Source: Phycisphaeraceae bacterium (lineage in GTDB: Bacteria > Planctomycetota > Phycisphaerae > Phycisphaerales > Phycisphaeraceae). Taken from it: a stretch of 64,000 nucleotides of DNA. Made by a program: the position numbers and the translations under genes. Position 1 is the first letter of the stretch; every line of letters starts with the position of its first letter. Positions 50,742-59,127 of the stretch are shown here, piece by piece. The notes under the pieces are model-generated. The model saw only the letters and a program-made list of their open reading frames with translations. It was not told the DNA's origin and made no database searches. The stretch lies in assembly GCA_028284155.1 (NCBI GenBank), contig JANQSF010000137.1:53236-117235 (forward strand), read 5' to 3'.

Positions 50742-53605
50742 ACACGACGCCCCATCTCGACAGCGCGCTGCGCGCGACGGCCGGCCGACTCCGGCTGCAC
50801 GCCGTGCTGCGCGCGGCGTTGCTCGGCGCGACCGTGGTCGTCGCGACGCTGTTGCTCGCCGTCGCTCTCGACGCGGTGATCGCCCTGCCGGCCAACGCGC
50901 GCGTGCTCGTTGACGCGCTGCTGATCGCGTGCGCCGCCGGCGCGGTTGCGATCGTCATCACACAGTTCGCCCGTCACCAATACGACGCGCGACGCACCGC
51001 CCGGCTGGTCGAGCAACGGCTTGGCGTGGCGGACAACCGTTTCATCAACAGCGTTGACCTGGCAGAGCGCGATGCTCGCGCGCGTGGCAGCGACGAATTG
51101 GCGGGCCTGGCTGTCACGCGCGGCGAGCGCGTGGCCGGCGAGATCGAACCGGGCGCGGTGGCCGACGCGAAACCCGTCTGGCGTGCGTTGCAGTGGGCGT
51201 GTGTCGCGGCGGTCGCGGTCGTGCTGCTTGGCCTGGTCCCCGGTCTGTATCGAGCTGTGCTGCCGCGACTGGTCGAGCCGTTCGCCGATCACCCGCCGTT
51301 CACCCTCGTCACGTTCGACGTGATAGTCGAGCCGGAGCCAGTGTTTCACGGCAAGCCCGCGTCGATCGCCGCGACGCTGGGCGGGCCGCAGGTTCCGCCG
51401 ACGGCCGACGTCGTATTCATTGCCGAAGATGAAACGACACGACGCGTGCCGATGCTGCGTCGCGATGAGTCGAAGTTCGTCCTGCCGATCGACCGGGCGG
51501 AATCGTCGAGCGAGTTCTACATCGACACGCCGCAGGGTCGCAGCAAACGGCATGTCTTGAACGTGCGACAAACGCCGCTGATCGAGCGTGTGACCGTGCG
51601 TTACGAGCCGCCCGCGTATACGGGTCGCCCGGCCGGTCAGGTCGAGCTTGGTCCTGACGGTGTGCGCGGGTTGCGGGGGACGACGGTGACGATGACGATT
51701 CAAAGCAACGTGCCGTTGCTCACCGCGAAGGTGCTGCCCATCGTTGGCGGAGTGGGCGAGCCGACGAGCGAAGGCGTGAAGCGTCACGCCGACGATGAAA
51801 AGCGCGTGTCGTGGACGTTCAACCTGGATTTCGTAGGCCAACGTCCGTTCGCGGTGGCGCTGGTCGGGCTGGACGGCACGATCGCCGAGAAGCCGTTGGC
51901 CGGCGGGATCACGTCCGTGCCCGACGCCGCGCCGCGTGTGCGTTTCGACGAGCCGGGCGAGCCGGTGGTTGCTGTCGAGGGTTGGCCGGTGCGCGTGCGC
52001 GTCTTTGTGGATGACGATGTCGGCGTGTCGTCCGTTGAATTGCAACACGCATTGGGCGAGGACGAGATGGCAGCGACGCACACGTGGGCCGATCTCAACT
52101 CACCATTGCAGATGACACCCGAGCACACGTTCGACCTGAAGGCGATGAACGTCAAGTCCGGCGATGTGGTTCGCTACCGCGCTATCGCGACCGACAATCG
52201 ACCGGCCGCGTTCGGCGGGCCGCAGACGGCGGTCAGCAAGACGTTTACGATCGAGGTGATCACGCTTGAGGAGTATCGGTCGCTCAAGCGTGGGCAGTAT
52301 GGGCCGGACGACATGCGCGCCGAGGCGGAGCAGATCCAACGCTTGTTGGACGACCTGTCGCGACGACGTGCCCAGTTGGCGCAGGTGTCGGCCGAGATGC
52401 TCAAGCGCATCGAAGCACAAAGCGGGACAATGACCGACGCGGACAAGCAGGCCCGCGCGGGTTTGCTCGACGCGGTCAAACGATATGAAGACGCGGCGCG
52501 TCGGCTTGGCCAACGCGCGGGCGACCGGGCCGATCAGCCGACGCTGTATGACTTTGAAGCCGATTACGCGCGACAGCTCAAACAGTTGGCGGAGCAGTTG
52601 AACGCCCAGGCGGACGGCGTCGGTGATGCCCGCGACTCATTCGAACGCGACCTGGAAGATCAGCCGCGACAGGGCGACGCGCGTACCGCGCAGTTCCTGA
52701 AGGACCTGAACGACCTGCTGCAATCGGGCGGGCAGCAGATGCAGGATCGGTCGGCTGACCTGGGCAATGTCTCGGACGACCTGTCGAAACTGGGTCAGGC
52801 CGACGCGTTGATGCGTGAGGCGCAGACGATCGTGCGCATCGCGGATCGACAGGCGTTGATGGCGGAGCGGTTCAAGACAATCAAGGCGTTCGAGCAAGCG
52901 GATCAGTTGGCTGTCGATGCCGAAGAACTGTCCGCTCGGCAGGACAGCATCCGGCGGTCGCTCGACGAGGCGCTGCAACGGCTCGAAGGGTTGGCCAACG
53001 AATCGCGGGAGGCGACGCCCAAGATGGCGGCGTCGGCTGATGACATCGTGCGGGCGATCCGCGAGGCGAAGGTTGAGCTGGATCAGGCAAGCGCGGCCAA
53101 GGCGGCGGGCGAGCGGCAGTGGGAAGCCGCGCACAGCGCGGCCGCGGCGGCGGCGCGCAAGTTGAACGAGATGATTCAGGATGCGCCCGAAGGTTTGCAG
53201 GACGACGCGTCGGCTGACCTCGACCAATCGCTGAAGCTGTTGCGGTCGAACCCAAACCAGGGCGCACAGCAACTCTCGCAGCGACACCAGCCGCCGCAAC
53301 TGAGCAACCAGACGAACAACAATCAACAGGACCCAACCGGCGCGGCGGCGGCGGCGCGCAGCCGAGCGAAACTCGTCGGCCCGCACGCGCCGCAGGGGTC
53401 GGACGACGCGCACCCGGTCGGCCGATCGGGCACGGGCGACACGACCGCCGCGGCCGGGAACGACCTGTCGCATGGGTTCGAGTCGCTCGACCCGGACAGC
53501 GCGGCGTTCCGCGCGGGCGTCAAGGCCGCGCTGACGGGCGTGCCGCTGCGCGACCGGGCGAAGGCGGAGGCGTACTTGCGGCGTGTCGCGCGGGAGAGTC
53601 AGTAA
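50738..53605 (+). CDS. DUF4175-like membrane protein with long coiled coil
   Basis: 955 residues, ATGA overlap with the previous stop. Three N-terminal membrane helices (about 25-45, 52-75 and 143-165). The basic segment after helix 2 (ARRTARLVEQRLGVADNRF) and the sequence PPAYTGRPAGQV (about 285) are typical for DUF4175. The middle is beta-rich (residues 190-500) and includes VRVFVDDDVGVSSVELQH. From about 520 to 840 it is a long helical coiled coil rich in Gln, Asp and Arg. The end is low-complexity and Gln/Asn/Ala-rich. Envelope-spanning structural role is likely. Last tightly coupled gene of the moxR operon. Confidence 0.87.
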   Translation: MNTTPHLDSALRATAGRLRLHAVLRAALLGATVVVATLLLAVALDAVIALPANARVLVDALLIACAAGAVAIVITQFARHQYDARRTARLVEQRLGVADNRFINSVDLAERDARARGSDELAGLAVTRGERVAGEIEPGAVADAKPVWRALQWACVAAVAVVLLGLVPGLYRAVLPRLVEPFADHPPFTLVTFDVIVEPEPVFHGKPASIAATLGGPQVPPTADVVFIAEDETTRRVPMLRRDESKFVLPIDRAESSSEFYIDTPQGRSKRHVLNVRQTPLIERVTVRYEPPAYTGRPAGQVELGPDGVRGLRGTTVTMTIQSNVPLLTAKVLPIVGGVGEPTSEGVKRHADDEKRVSWTFNLDFVGQRPFAVALVGLDGTIAEKPLAGGITSVPDAAPRVRFDEPGEPVVAVEGWPVRVRVFVDDDVGVSSVELQHALGEDEMAATHTWADLNSPLQMTPEHTFDLKAMNVKSGDVVRYRAIATDNRPAAFGGPQTAVSKTFTIEVITLEEYRSLKRGQYGPDDMRAEAEQIQRLLDDLSRRRAQLAQVSAEMLKRIEAQSGTMTDADKQARAGLLDAVKRYEDAARRLGQRAGDRADQPTLYDFEADYARQLKQLAEQLNAQADGVGDARDSFERDLEDQPRQGDARTAQFLKDLNDLLQSGGQQMQDRSADLGNVSDDLSKLGQADALMREAQTIVRIADRQALMAERFKTIKAFEQADQLAVDAEELSARQDSIRRSLDEALQRLEGLANESREATPKMAASADDIVRAIREAKVELDQASAAKAAGERQWEAAHSAAAAAARKLNEMIQDAPEGLQDDASADLDQSLKLLRSNPNQGAQQLSQRHQPPQLSNQTNNNQQDPTGAAAAARSRAKLVGPHAPQGSDDAHPVGRSGTGDTTAAAGNDLSHGFESLDPDSAAFRAGVKAALTGVPLRDRAKAEAYLRRVARESQ

Positions 53606-53635
53606 AGACGGCGGTGCGGCTTGGGACGATGCACC

Positions 53636-53778
53636 GGGAGGGCGAGGGAGACGTAGGGCTGAGCAACTGCTTCGTGCCACGGCCGTGTCGGCCGTGCGGA
53701 ACACCCTTGAGCAACCGCACGGCCGACACGGCCGTGGCACCAATTCGGTGCGGCAAAGCAAAGCACAGCCGCCCTCCC
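53636..53778. repeat. Nested inverted-repeat element between DUF4175 and DUF4159 genes
   Basis: An inner perfect 26-bp inverted repeat (53674-53699, GTGCCACGGCCGTGTCGGCC..., and 53715-53740) has a 15-nt loop. An outer pair GGGAGGGCG (53636-53644) and CGCCCTCCC (53770-53778) flanks it. The outer core is shared with the repeat at 40139-40165. The stem lies between two genes that are usually neighbours in planctomycete MoxR loci. Confidence 0.85.
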
Positions 53779-53819
53779 AACAATCCGCTTCGCGCTCACG
53801 CATATGATTACTTGGTGAC

Positions 53820-54521
53820 ATGACCATGATGAACATCTTGCTCCGCTCATCTCGCACACTCGCCTTTGTCTTCGCGCTGTTTACGGTCGCCGCGCAGACC
53901 GCTGTCGCCCAAGACGCAAACGACGCCGACGACACCAGCATCGTCCACTGCGCGAACCTGACCTATGCCGACGGCAAGACGGCCAAGTGTTTCGCCAACG
54001 CGTTTCTGACCGAGATCGGCAAGCGGACGCACATCAAAGCGGCGCCCGAGTTTTCCGACGTGCATCTGGAGTCGGCAGACCTCTTTGAACACCCGTTCGC
54101 GGTCATGAGCGGCGCGGGGTCGTTTACGTTGACCAAGGCGCAGCGCAAGAACATGCGCGACTACCTGACGCGCGGCGGTTTCCTGGTCGCATCGCCGGGT
54201 TGCAGCGACCGCGCTTGGGGACAGTCGTTCAAACGCGAGATCGGCCAGGTCTTTCCCAGTGTCAAGCTGCGCACGCTCGACATGAAACACCCCGTCTTCC
54301 AGACCGTGTTCAAGATCACGAAGCTGGTCGGCAAGCGGGCCGGCAGCACGCCGACGCTGCAAGGCCTGGAACTGGACGGCCGAATCGTGCTGGTTTACAC
54401 CGACGACGGGCTGAACGACACCGCCAACGCGGGCGGCAAGTGCTGCTGCTGCGGCGGCAACGAGATCCGCAACGCCAAGCAGGTGAATGTGAATCTGTTG
54501 GCGTATGCGTTGACGCACTGA
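53820..54521 (+). CDS. Secreted DUF4159 protein with C-terminal Cys cluster
   Basis: 233 residues; ATGs at 53820, 53826 and 53829 are all possible. The signal peptide ends TAVAQ. DUF4159 segments: VHCANLTYADGKTAKCFANA, FEHPFAVMSGAGSFTLTKAQ, YLTRGGFLVASPGCSD, and FKREIGQVFP. The C-terminal GGKCCCCGGNEIRNAKQVNV is a run of four Cys and is usual in planctomycete members; metal binding is possible. Follows the MoxR operon in the same direction, as in many planctomycetes, so a role with that complex is likely. An inverted repeat separates them. Confidence 0.85.
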   Translation: MTMMNILLRSSRTLAFVFALFTVAAQTAVAQDANDADDTSIVHCANLTYADGKTAKCFANAFLTEIGKRTHIKAAPEFSDVHLESADLFEHPFAVMSGAGSFTLTKAQRKNMRDYLTRGGFLVASPGCSDRAWGQSFKREIGQVFPSVKLRTLDMKHPVFQTVFKITKLVGKRAGSTPTLQGLELDGRIVLVYTDDGLNDTANAGGKCCCCGGNEIRNAKQVNVNLLAYALTH

Positions 54522-54679
54522 GCACGCGATACAGACGTCGTACGCATCTTCACACAGCACGTCATTCGAGACGCGCGTCGCTTTCGCGCCGATCGTGTAT
54601 GCTTGAATAGAAGCCCGACGTCGCAACGACGCCGACGTGCGCCGCAAGCGACGCGGTAAAATGAGGGCGGGTTGCATTG

Positions 54680-55903
54680 ATGAATCACCTTTATTCGAGT
54701 TGTGTCGCGGGGTCATTTCTCCTGCTCGTCGTCTGCGCACCGTGCGCCTCTGAACTGCGAGTCACGAGCGATTTCGAAGGCGGCAACGGCGTCGTCGAAC
54801 AGATCGATCAGGAGAAGGGGCTGATCCGCATCAAGCCGCGCACGCATGCTGGGCGCGGCTGGGTGTGCTGGTGGTACGTCAAGGTGACGGGTATCACGCC
54901 AGGCCAAACGCTGACGCTCGACGTCGGTGGCGGGCGGGGCGTGTGGGTATTGCCCAAACACGCGGCCTTCAGCACCGACGGCCGGACGTGGCGACAGACG
55001 GCCGCGGGCAAGCGCAACGGCAAGCGGCAGGTCTATCAGCAGAAGATCGACGGGACGGAGGCGTTGTTCGCGTGGGGCCCGCCGTTTACGCCAAAGGACT
55101 CAGCCGAACTGGTCGAGCGCATCGGGCGTGACAAGCCGTTTGCGCGGGCGTTCGAGTTGTGCAAGACGCGCGGCGGCCGATTCGTGCCGGCGCTGCATAT
55201 CCGCGAAGGCGATCGGCCAAACGCACAGCGGCGTGGCGTGTGGATCAACGCCCGGCAGCACGCGTGGGAGTCTGGCTCGAGCTGGGTCTGCCGCGGCCTG
55301 GTCGAGTGGCTGGTCAGCGACGACCCGCGTGCGGCCGAGTTGCGGGCGTCGGCTGACATCTACGTCGTGCCGATCATGGACATCGACAACACCGCCGTCG
55401 GTGCGGGCGGCAAAGAGCAATCGCCGCACGACCACAACCGCGACTGGCAGGACGATGCGCATTTTCCAGCCGTGCGCGCGGCGATCAAACACATCAACAT
55501 GATGAACGAACAGGACCGATTCCACCTGTACCTCGACCTGCACAACCCGGGACCGGGCGACCTGCGGCCGTTCTACTTCGTCGCGCCCGGCGACCTGCTC
55601 AGCGAGCGGGGGAAGCGAAACCTCAAGTGGTTCGTGGCCGACGCCGCGGCCGAGATCACCGGCCCGCTCAAACTGGCCGACCGCACGCGCACCAGCGGCG
55701 CGGGTTATGACAAGCTGTGGAAGCGCATCAGCAAGAACTGGGTCGTGGCCAACACGGCCGACCATGTCGTCGCCGTCACGCTCGAGACGTCGTGGAACAC
55801 GCCGCACAGCACGGTCGAAGGCTATATGACCGTCGGCCGACAGCAGGGGCAGGCGATCGCGCGATATCTGCGACGCGGTGCGCCGGAAGCCGAGGCGGAG
55901 TAA
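54680..55903 (+). CDS. Secreted M14-family metallocarboxypeptidase
   Basis: 407 residues from the ATG at 54680. The signal peptide ends CAPCAS. An N-terminal beta domain (residues 25-135, FEGGNGVVEQIDQEKGLIRI) matches the extra domain of cytosolic-carboxypeptidase-like M14 members. The zinc ligands are in INARQHAWESGSSW (HxxE) and LYLDLHNPG (third ligand), and the catalytic Glu is in VVAVTLETSWN. HDHNRDWQDD is a further family motif (substrate-binding Asn-Arg). It removes C-terminal residues from peptides, here outside the cytoplasm. It follows DUF4159 by 158 bp; that gap holds no gene. Confidence 0.9.
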   Translation: MNHLYSSCVAGSFLLLVVCAPCASELRVTSDFEGGNGVVEQIDQEKGLIRIKPRTHAGRGWVCWWYVKVTGITPGQTLTLDVGGGRGVWVLPKHAAFSTDGRTWRQTAAGKRNGKRQVYQQKIDGTEALFAWGPPFTPKDSAELVERIGRDKPFARAFELCKTRGGRFVPALHIREGDRPNAQRRGVWINARQHAWESGSSWVCRGLVEWLVSDDPRAAELRASADIYVVPIMDIDNTAVGAGGKEQSPHDHNRDWQDDAHFPAVRAAIKHINMMNEQDRFHLYLDLHNPGPGDLRPFYFVAPGDLLSERGKRNLKWFVADAAAEITGPLKLADRTRTSGAGYDKLWKRISKNWVVANTADHVVAVTLETSWNTPHSTVEGYMTVGRQQGQAIARYLRRGAPEAEAE

Positions 55904-55919
55904 TGAGCAGAGTTTCTGA

Positions 55920-56050
55920 ACAACCTCTCCCTATGGGAGAGGTCGGCGGCATTGCCGCCGGCTGAGGGTTCAGCGCAGCGATGCGATACGTTCAAGTGGT
56001 GGCTCCATCGCGCAGAGCCCTCACCCCAGCCCTCTCCCGGGGGGAGAGGG
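55920..56050. repeat. Dispersed palindromic element, family C copy 2 (reverse of copy 1)
   Basis: Left arm 55920-55969 has ACCTCTCCC-TAT-GGGAGAGGT, GGCGGCATTGCCGCC and GCTGAGGG. Right arm 56018-56050 has CCCTCACCCC and CCCTCTCCC-GGG-GGGAGAGGG. It is the element at 42569-42700 in reverse orientation, with a different interior. It lies between convergent genes and could end transcripts from both sides. Confidence 0.8.
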
Positions 56051-56056
56051 CGTCAA

Positions 56057-56821
56057 TCACCAGAAATACGCCGCGCTGTTGTGCACGGCCTGCTCGATCA
56101 CGTCGCTGCCTTCGACCCACTCGACGCGGCCGTCGACGTGGCCCTGATGCGTGCCCGTTGGCAACAGCGTCGCGTCGTCGAGGTGTGTGATGCCCATGCG
56201 GTTCGCCGAGATGAACACGCCCGGCGGGAACTGCCTGTTCAGGTCGACCCACAGCAACGTCGAGTAGCTGTCCGCCCCGACTCGCCGCGCGAAGACGGCC
56301 CTGCTGTCCCCGGCCGGCGGCTGGTCGATCAGCGACGCCGTGAACGTCGGGTTCGCCGCAAGCGACGAGCCGAAATAGAAGTTGCCGAACACGCTGTGCG
56401 TGTTGTTCGGCCAGGTCCAAAAGTCGTCGCTGTTCCAAAGCGGGTTGCTCGGCGAGTAGAACATCGGCCGCGACATACCGTAGTTCTCGACCAACTCGTC
56501 CCGCCACTCGATATACGACCAATACAGAAATCCGACGCCCTGAGACGGGTTGGTCGGGTTCTGCGACAGGTCGGGGTACTTGCGGTCGTTGTCCTCGGCG
56601 TAGTTGGTGAAGCTGTTGATGGCCTGGCGTGAGTCGCTCGCGCACGCCGCCTGCCGGGCCATGTTGCGGGCCGAGCCGAGCGCCGGCAGCAGCATCGCGA
56701 TCAGCAGGACGATCAATGACACGACGACGAGCAACTCGATCAACGTGAAGGCGCGCACAAATCGCCGTTCACGCCGCTTCCCCCCGCCGCGCGCCGATTT
56801 CGATGGGTCAACAGAATCCAT
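56057..56821 (-). CDS. Prepilin-type N-terminal cleavage/methylation domain protein
   Basis: 254 residues from the ATG at 56821; the frame is open further upstream but lies in rseP antisense. The N-terminus is very basic (ARGGGKRRERRFVR), followed by the prepilin helix AFTLIELLVVVSLIVLLIA. Here Ala replaces the usual Gly before Phe, which may affect cleavage by prepilin peptidase. MLLPALGSARNMARQ is typical after it. The C-terminal part ends with THQGHVDGRVEWVEGSDVIE, the H-x-DG late motif of planctomycete pseudopilin-like proteins. Related in style to the protein at 16097-16849. Confidence 0.87.
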   Translation of the reverse strand: MDSVDPSKSARGGGKRRERRFVRAFTLIELLVVVSLIVLLIAMLLPALGSARNMARQAACASDSRQAINSFTNYAEDNDRKYPDLSQNPTNPSQGVGFLYWSYIEWRDELVENYGMSRPMFYSPSNPLWNSDDFWTWPNNTHSVFGNFYFGSSLAANPTFTASLIDQPPAGDSRAVFARRVGADSYSTLLWVDLNRQFPPGVFISANRMGITHLDDATLLPTGTHQGHVDGRVEWVEGSDVIEQAVHNSAAYFW

Positions 56822-56882
56822 CAATCCTGTGTTTTCCACAATCCAAATTCTCACATGCCGCCCGCGCGACTGCCAGCAGCCC

Positions 56883-56956
56883 GTAAGGTGCGCTTTAGCG
56901 CACCAAGGCTGCGGGGAAACCGTCCGTTCATCGTGGTGCGCTGAAGCGCACCCTAC
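56883..56956. repeat. Dispersed inverted repeat, family B copy 2
   Basis: Arms 56883-56905 (GTAAGGTGCGCTTTAGCGCA...) and 56934-56956 are inverted copies with two mismatches, both of which still allow G-U pairs in RNA. Each arm is itself palindromic (GGTGCGCT-TT-AGCGCACC). The GTAGGGTG end matches family B at 40015-40132. It lies just downstream of rseP. Confidence 0.75.
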
Positions 56957-56970
56957 TTCTCGGACGAAGC

Positions 56971-59127
56971 CTAAAACCCAAGCAACCGCGCGACGTCGAA
57001 GTACGTCACGGTCAGGAACACGCAGCCGATCAACGCCAGGCCGAGGATGTTGGCCGCGGTCAAGACACGCGGTCCGACCGGGCTGCCCTTGATCTTCTCG
57101 ATCAACAAGAACACCATCAACCCGCCGTCCACAATCGGGATCGGCAGGAAGTTGATCACAACCAGGTTCACGCTGATAATGCCCAGGAAGAACAGCAGGT
57201 AAGCCCAACCCATCTTCGCGATCCGCGTGCCCTCGTGCACGATGCCGATCGGCCCGCGCATGCCCGAGATCGGCACGCTGCCCTGCGTCAGCCGGAGGAT
57301 CGTCACGTACGTTTGCAACATGAATTGGTGCGTCTTCTCGACGCCGATCGCCGCGGCGTCCATCACGTTGTCGCGCGACACGCGCTGCCGAAGTGACTTG
57401 AACCCCATGATCGGAAGCTGCCAACCCGCGTCCGCGAACGCGACAGACGTCGCCTTGTCGTACGCCACCACGCCTTCGCCGGCCGGCTGATCTTTCACGT
57501 TCGCGATGTACGCGATCGTCACCTCGCCGCCCTCGGGGTTGGCCTTCGCGTGCGCGATCAACTCCCGCTGCAGGTCGCTGATCGACTCGATCTTTACCCC
57601 GTTCACGCCGGTGATCGTCGAGCCGCGCGGCAGGCGCAACTCCGCGGCCGGCGAGTTCGGCACGGTGTGACTGATCCGGTTGGGCGCGTGGGCCAGGCTG
57701 ATGCCGACCGCGCCGTCCTTCGCCTTCACGTCGTCCAACGACGTGACCTTCCCGTCGCGAAGCACCTTCAAAGCCAACGGCTTCCCGTCCGACTCCCTGA
57801 TCGTGCTAACGAGTTGCCGACTGCTCGGCCAATCAATCCCACCGATGTGCGCGATCACGTCGCGCGGCTTGATGCCCGCCTTCTCAGCAGGCGATTTCTC
57901 AAACACGCCCGTCACTTCCACGGCCGGCACGAGCCCCAGCAACTGGCGGTCGTCCTTGTTTGGATCAGCGCCGGGCAGCAGCGTCGCCTCGGGCAACAGC
58001 TTCAACGCCGCCTCGCCGCCGTCCGCCTTCGCCACGGTCAAGTCGATCGGCCGACCGTTCGAGGCGTCCACCACGTCGAACAGTTGGTGCGCGCGGTCAA
58101 CTTCTTTGTCGTTCGCGCGGTTGATCGTCATGCCCGAAGCGATGCCCGCCTCAGCCAACTTGTAGTTGAGGATCTTCGACTTCTCCGGGATGTGCGTCGT
58201 GCCCGGCGGCTCGACACCGATCGTCAGCAGCTTCTCGCTCCCGCCCGGCTCGGGGATGATCATGAACGTCAACGTCTCGGTCTTACCGTCGCCGATCGGC
58301 CGTTCGACCGTCAGCTTCAACGGTTCGCCCTTCTCCGCCAACGCGACCTTGACAGCCAATTCGGTGAAGTCGTCCGTCGGCTCGTCGTCGATGTGCGTGA
58401 CACGGTCGCCCGGCTTTAGGCCTCTGTACTTTTCTTCACCCTCATGTCCTTCGGCGTAGGCCTTCGCCGCCGGCCCGTTCGCCGCGACCGCGCCGATCTC
58501 GTTCGGTGGCAACTCGACGCCCGCTTTGAACGCGATCGTCAGGAAGATCAGCGCGAAGATCAGGTTCATCACCACGCCCGCGCTGATCACGCACGCCCGC
58601 GCCCACACCGGCTTGCGGTTGAACGCCCGCGGGTTCTGACTCGCGGCCGTCGGGTCCATGTCTTCCTGACCCAACATCTTCACGTAACCGCCCAGCGGCA
58701 TCCAGTTCAACCGGTACTCCGTCTCGCCCAGGCCAAGTTGAGCGCCGGCCTCGTCGAACATCGCCTCCAACTCGGCCTCGGTGTATGCCTTCTGTTCACC
58801 CGATTCCGACGGCTCGTCCGCGTCGTCTTCGTTCGATCCTTCCTTGTCATTCGCCTCGGCGTCGGTGTCCGGCACGACCACGCCCTTCGTGGCCAAGTGC
58901 TCGCGGATGCGTTTGCGGTACTCCGGCTCCGTCGTGCCCACCCGGATGCCCAAACCCTTGCGGTAGGTCAATAGCGATTGGCCGAACCCGATGGCGAACT
59001 GCGTGCACTTGATGCCGACCGACTTGGCGACCAGGAAGTGACCCAACTCGTGAACGAAGATGACAAACCCGAACCCGATGACGAGTTGAGCAATGCCGTA
59101 AAGCGTGTCAAGTTCAAAAAAGCTCAT
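56971..59127 (-). CDS. rseP: RseP-type site-2 membrane metalloprotease
   Basis: 718 residues, longer than the usual 450 because of inserts. It cleaves transmembrane anti-sigma factors in regulated proteolysis. The zinc motif HELGH is in FVIFVHELGHFLVAKSVG (helix 1), and the late motif is NFLPIPIVDGG (helix near residue 665). An acidic insert at about 85-130 (EANDKEGSNEDDADEPSESG) is typical in planctomycetes. Three PDZ-like regions fall at about 205-300, 385-470 and 475-560. RLNWMPLGGYVKMLGQED shows the family MRE loop. The ATG overlaps the dxr stop by 4 nt. Confidence 0.93.
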   Translation of the reverse strand: MSFFELDTLYGIAQLVIGFGFVIFVHELGHFLVAKSVGIKCTQFAIGFGQSLLTYRKGLGIRVGTTEPEYRKRIREHLATKGVVVPDTDAEANDKEGSNEDDADEPSESGEQKAYTEAELEAMFDEAGAQLGLGETEYRLNWMPLGGYVKMLGQEDMDPTAASQNPRAFNRKPVWARACVISAGVVMNLIFALIFLTIAFKAGVELPPNEIGAVAANGPAAKAYAEGHEGEEKYRGLKPGDRVTHIDDEPTDDFTELAVKVALAEKGEPLKLTVERPIGDGKTETLTFMIIPEPGGSEKLLTIGVEPPGTTHIPEKSKILNYKLAEAGIASGMTINRANDKEVDRAHQLFDVVDASNGRPIDLTVAKADGGEAALKLLPEATLLPGADPNKDDRQLLGLVPAVEVTGVFEKSPAEKAGIKPRDVIAHIGGIDWPSSRQLVSTIRESDGKPLALKVLRDGKVTSLDDVKAKDGAVGISLAHAPNRISHTVPNSPAAELRLPRGSTITGVNGVKIESISDLQRELIAHAKANPEGGEVTIAYIANVKDQPAGEGVVAYDKATSVAFADAGWQLPIMGFKSLRQRVSRDNVMDAAAIGVEKTHQFMLQTYVTILRLTQGSVPISGMRGPIGIVHEGTRIAKMGWAYLLFFLGIISVNLVVINFLPIPIVDGGLMVFLLIEKIKGSPVGPRVLTAANILGLALIGCVFLTVTYFDVARLLGF

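Noticed and set aside
50651..52081. 476-codon minus-strand open frame
   Set aside because: Antisense to the DUF4175 gene, rich in Arg and His without domain features.
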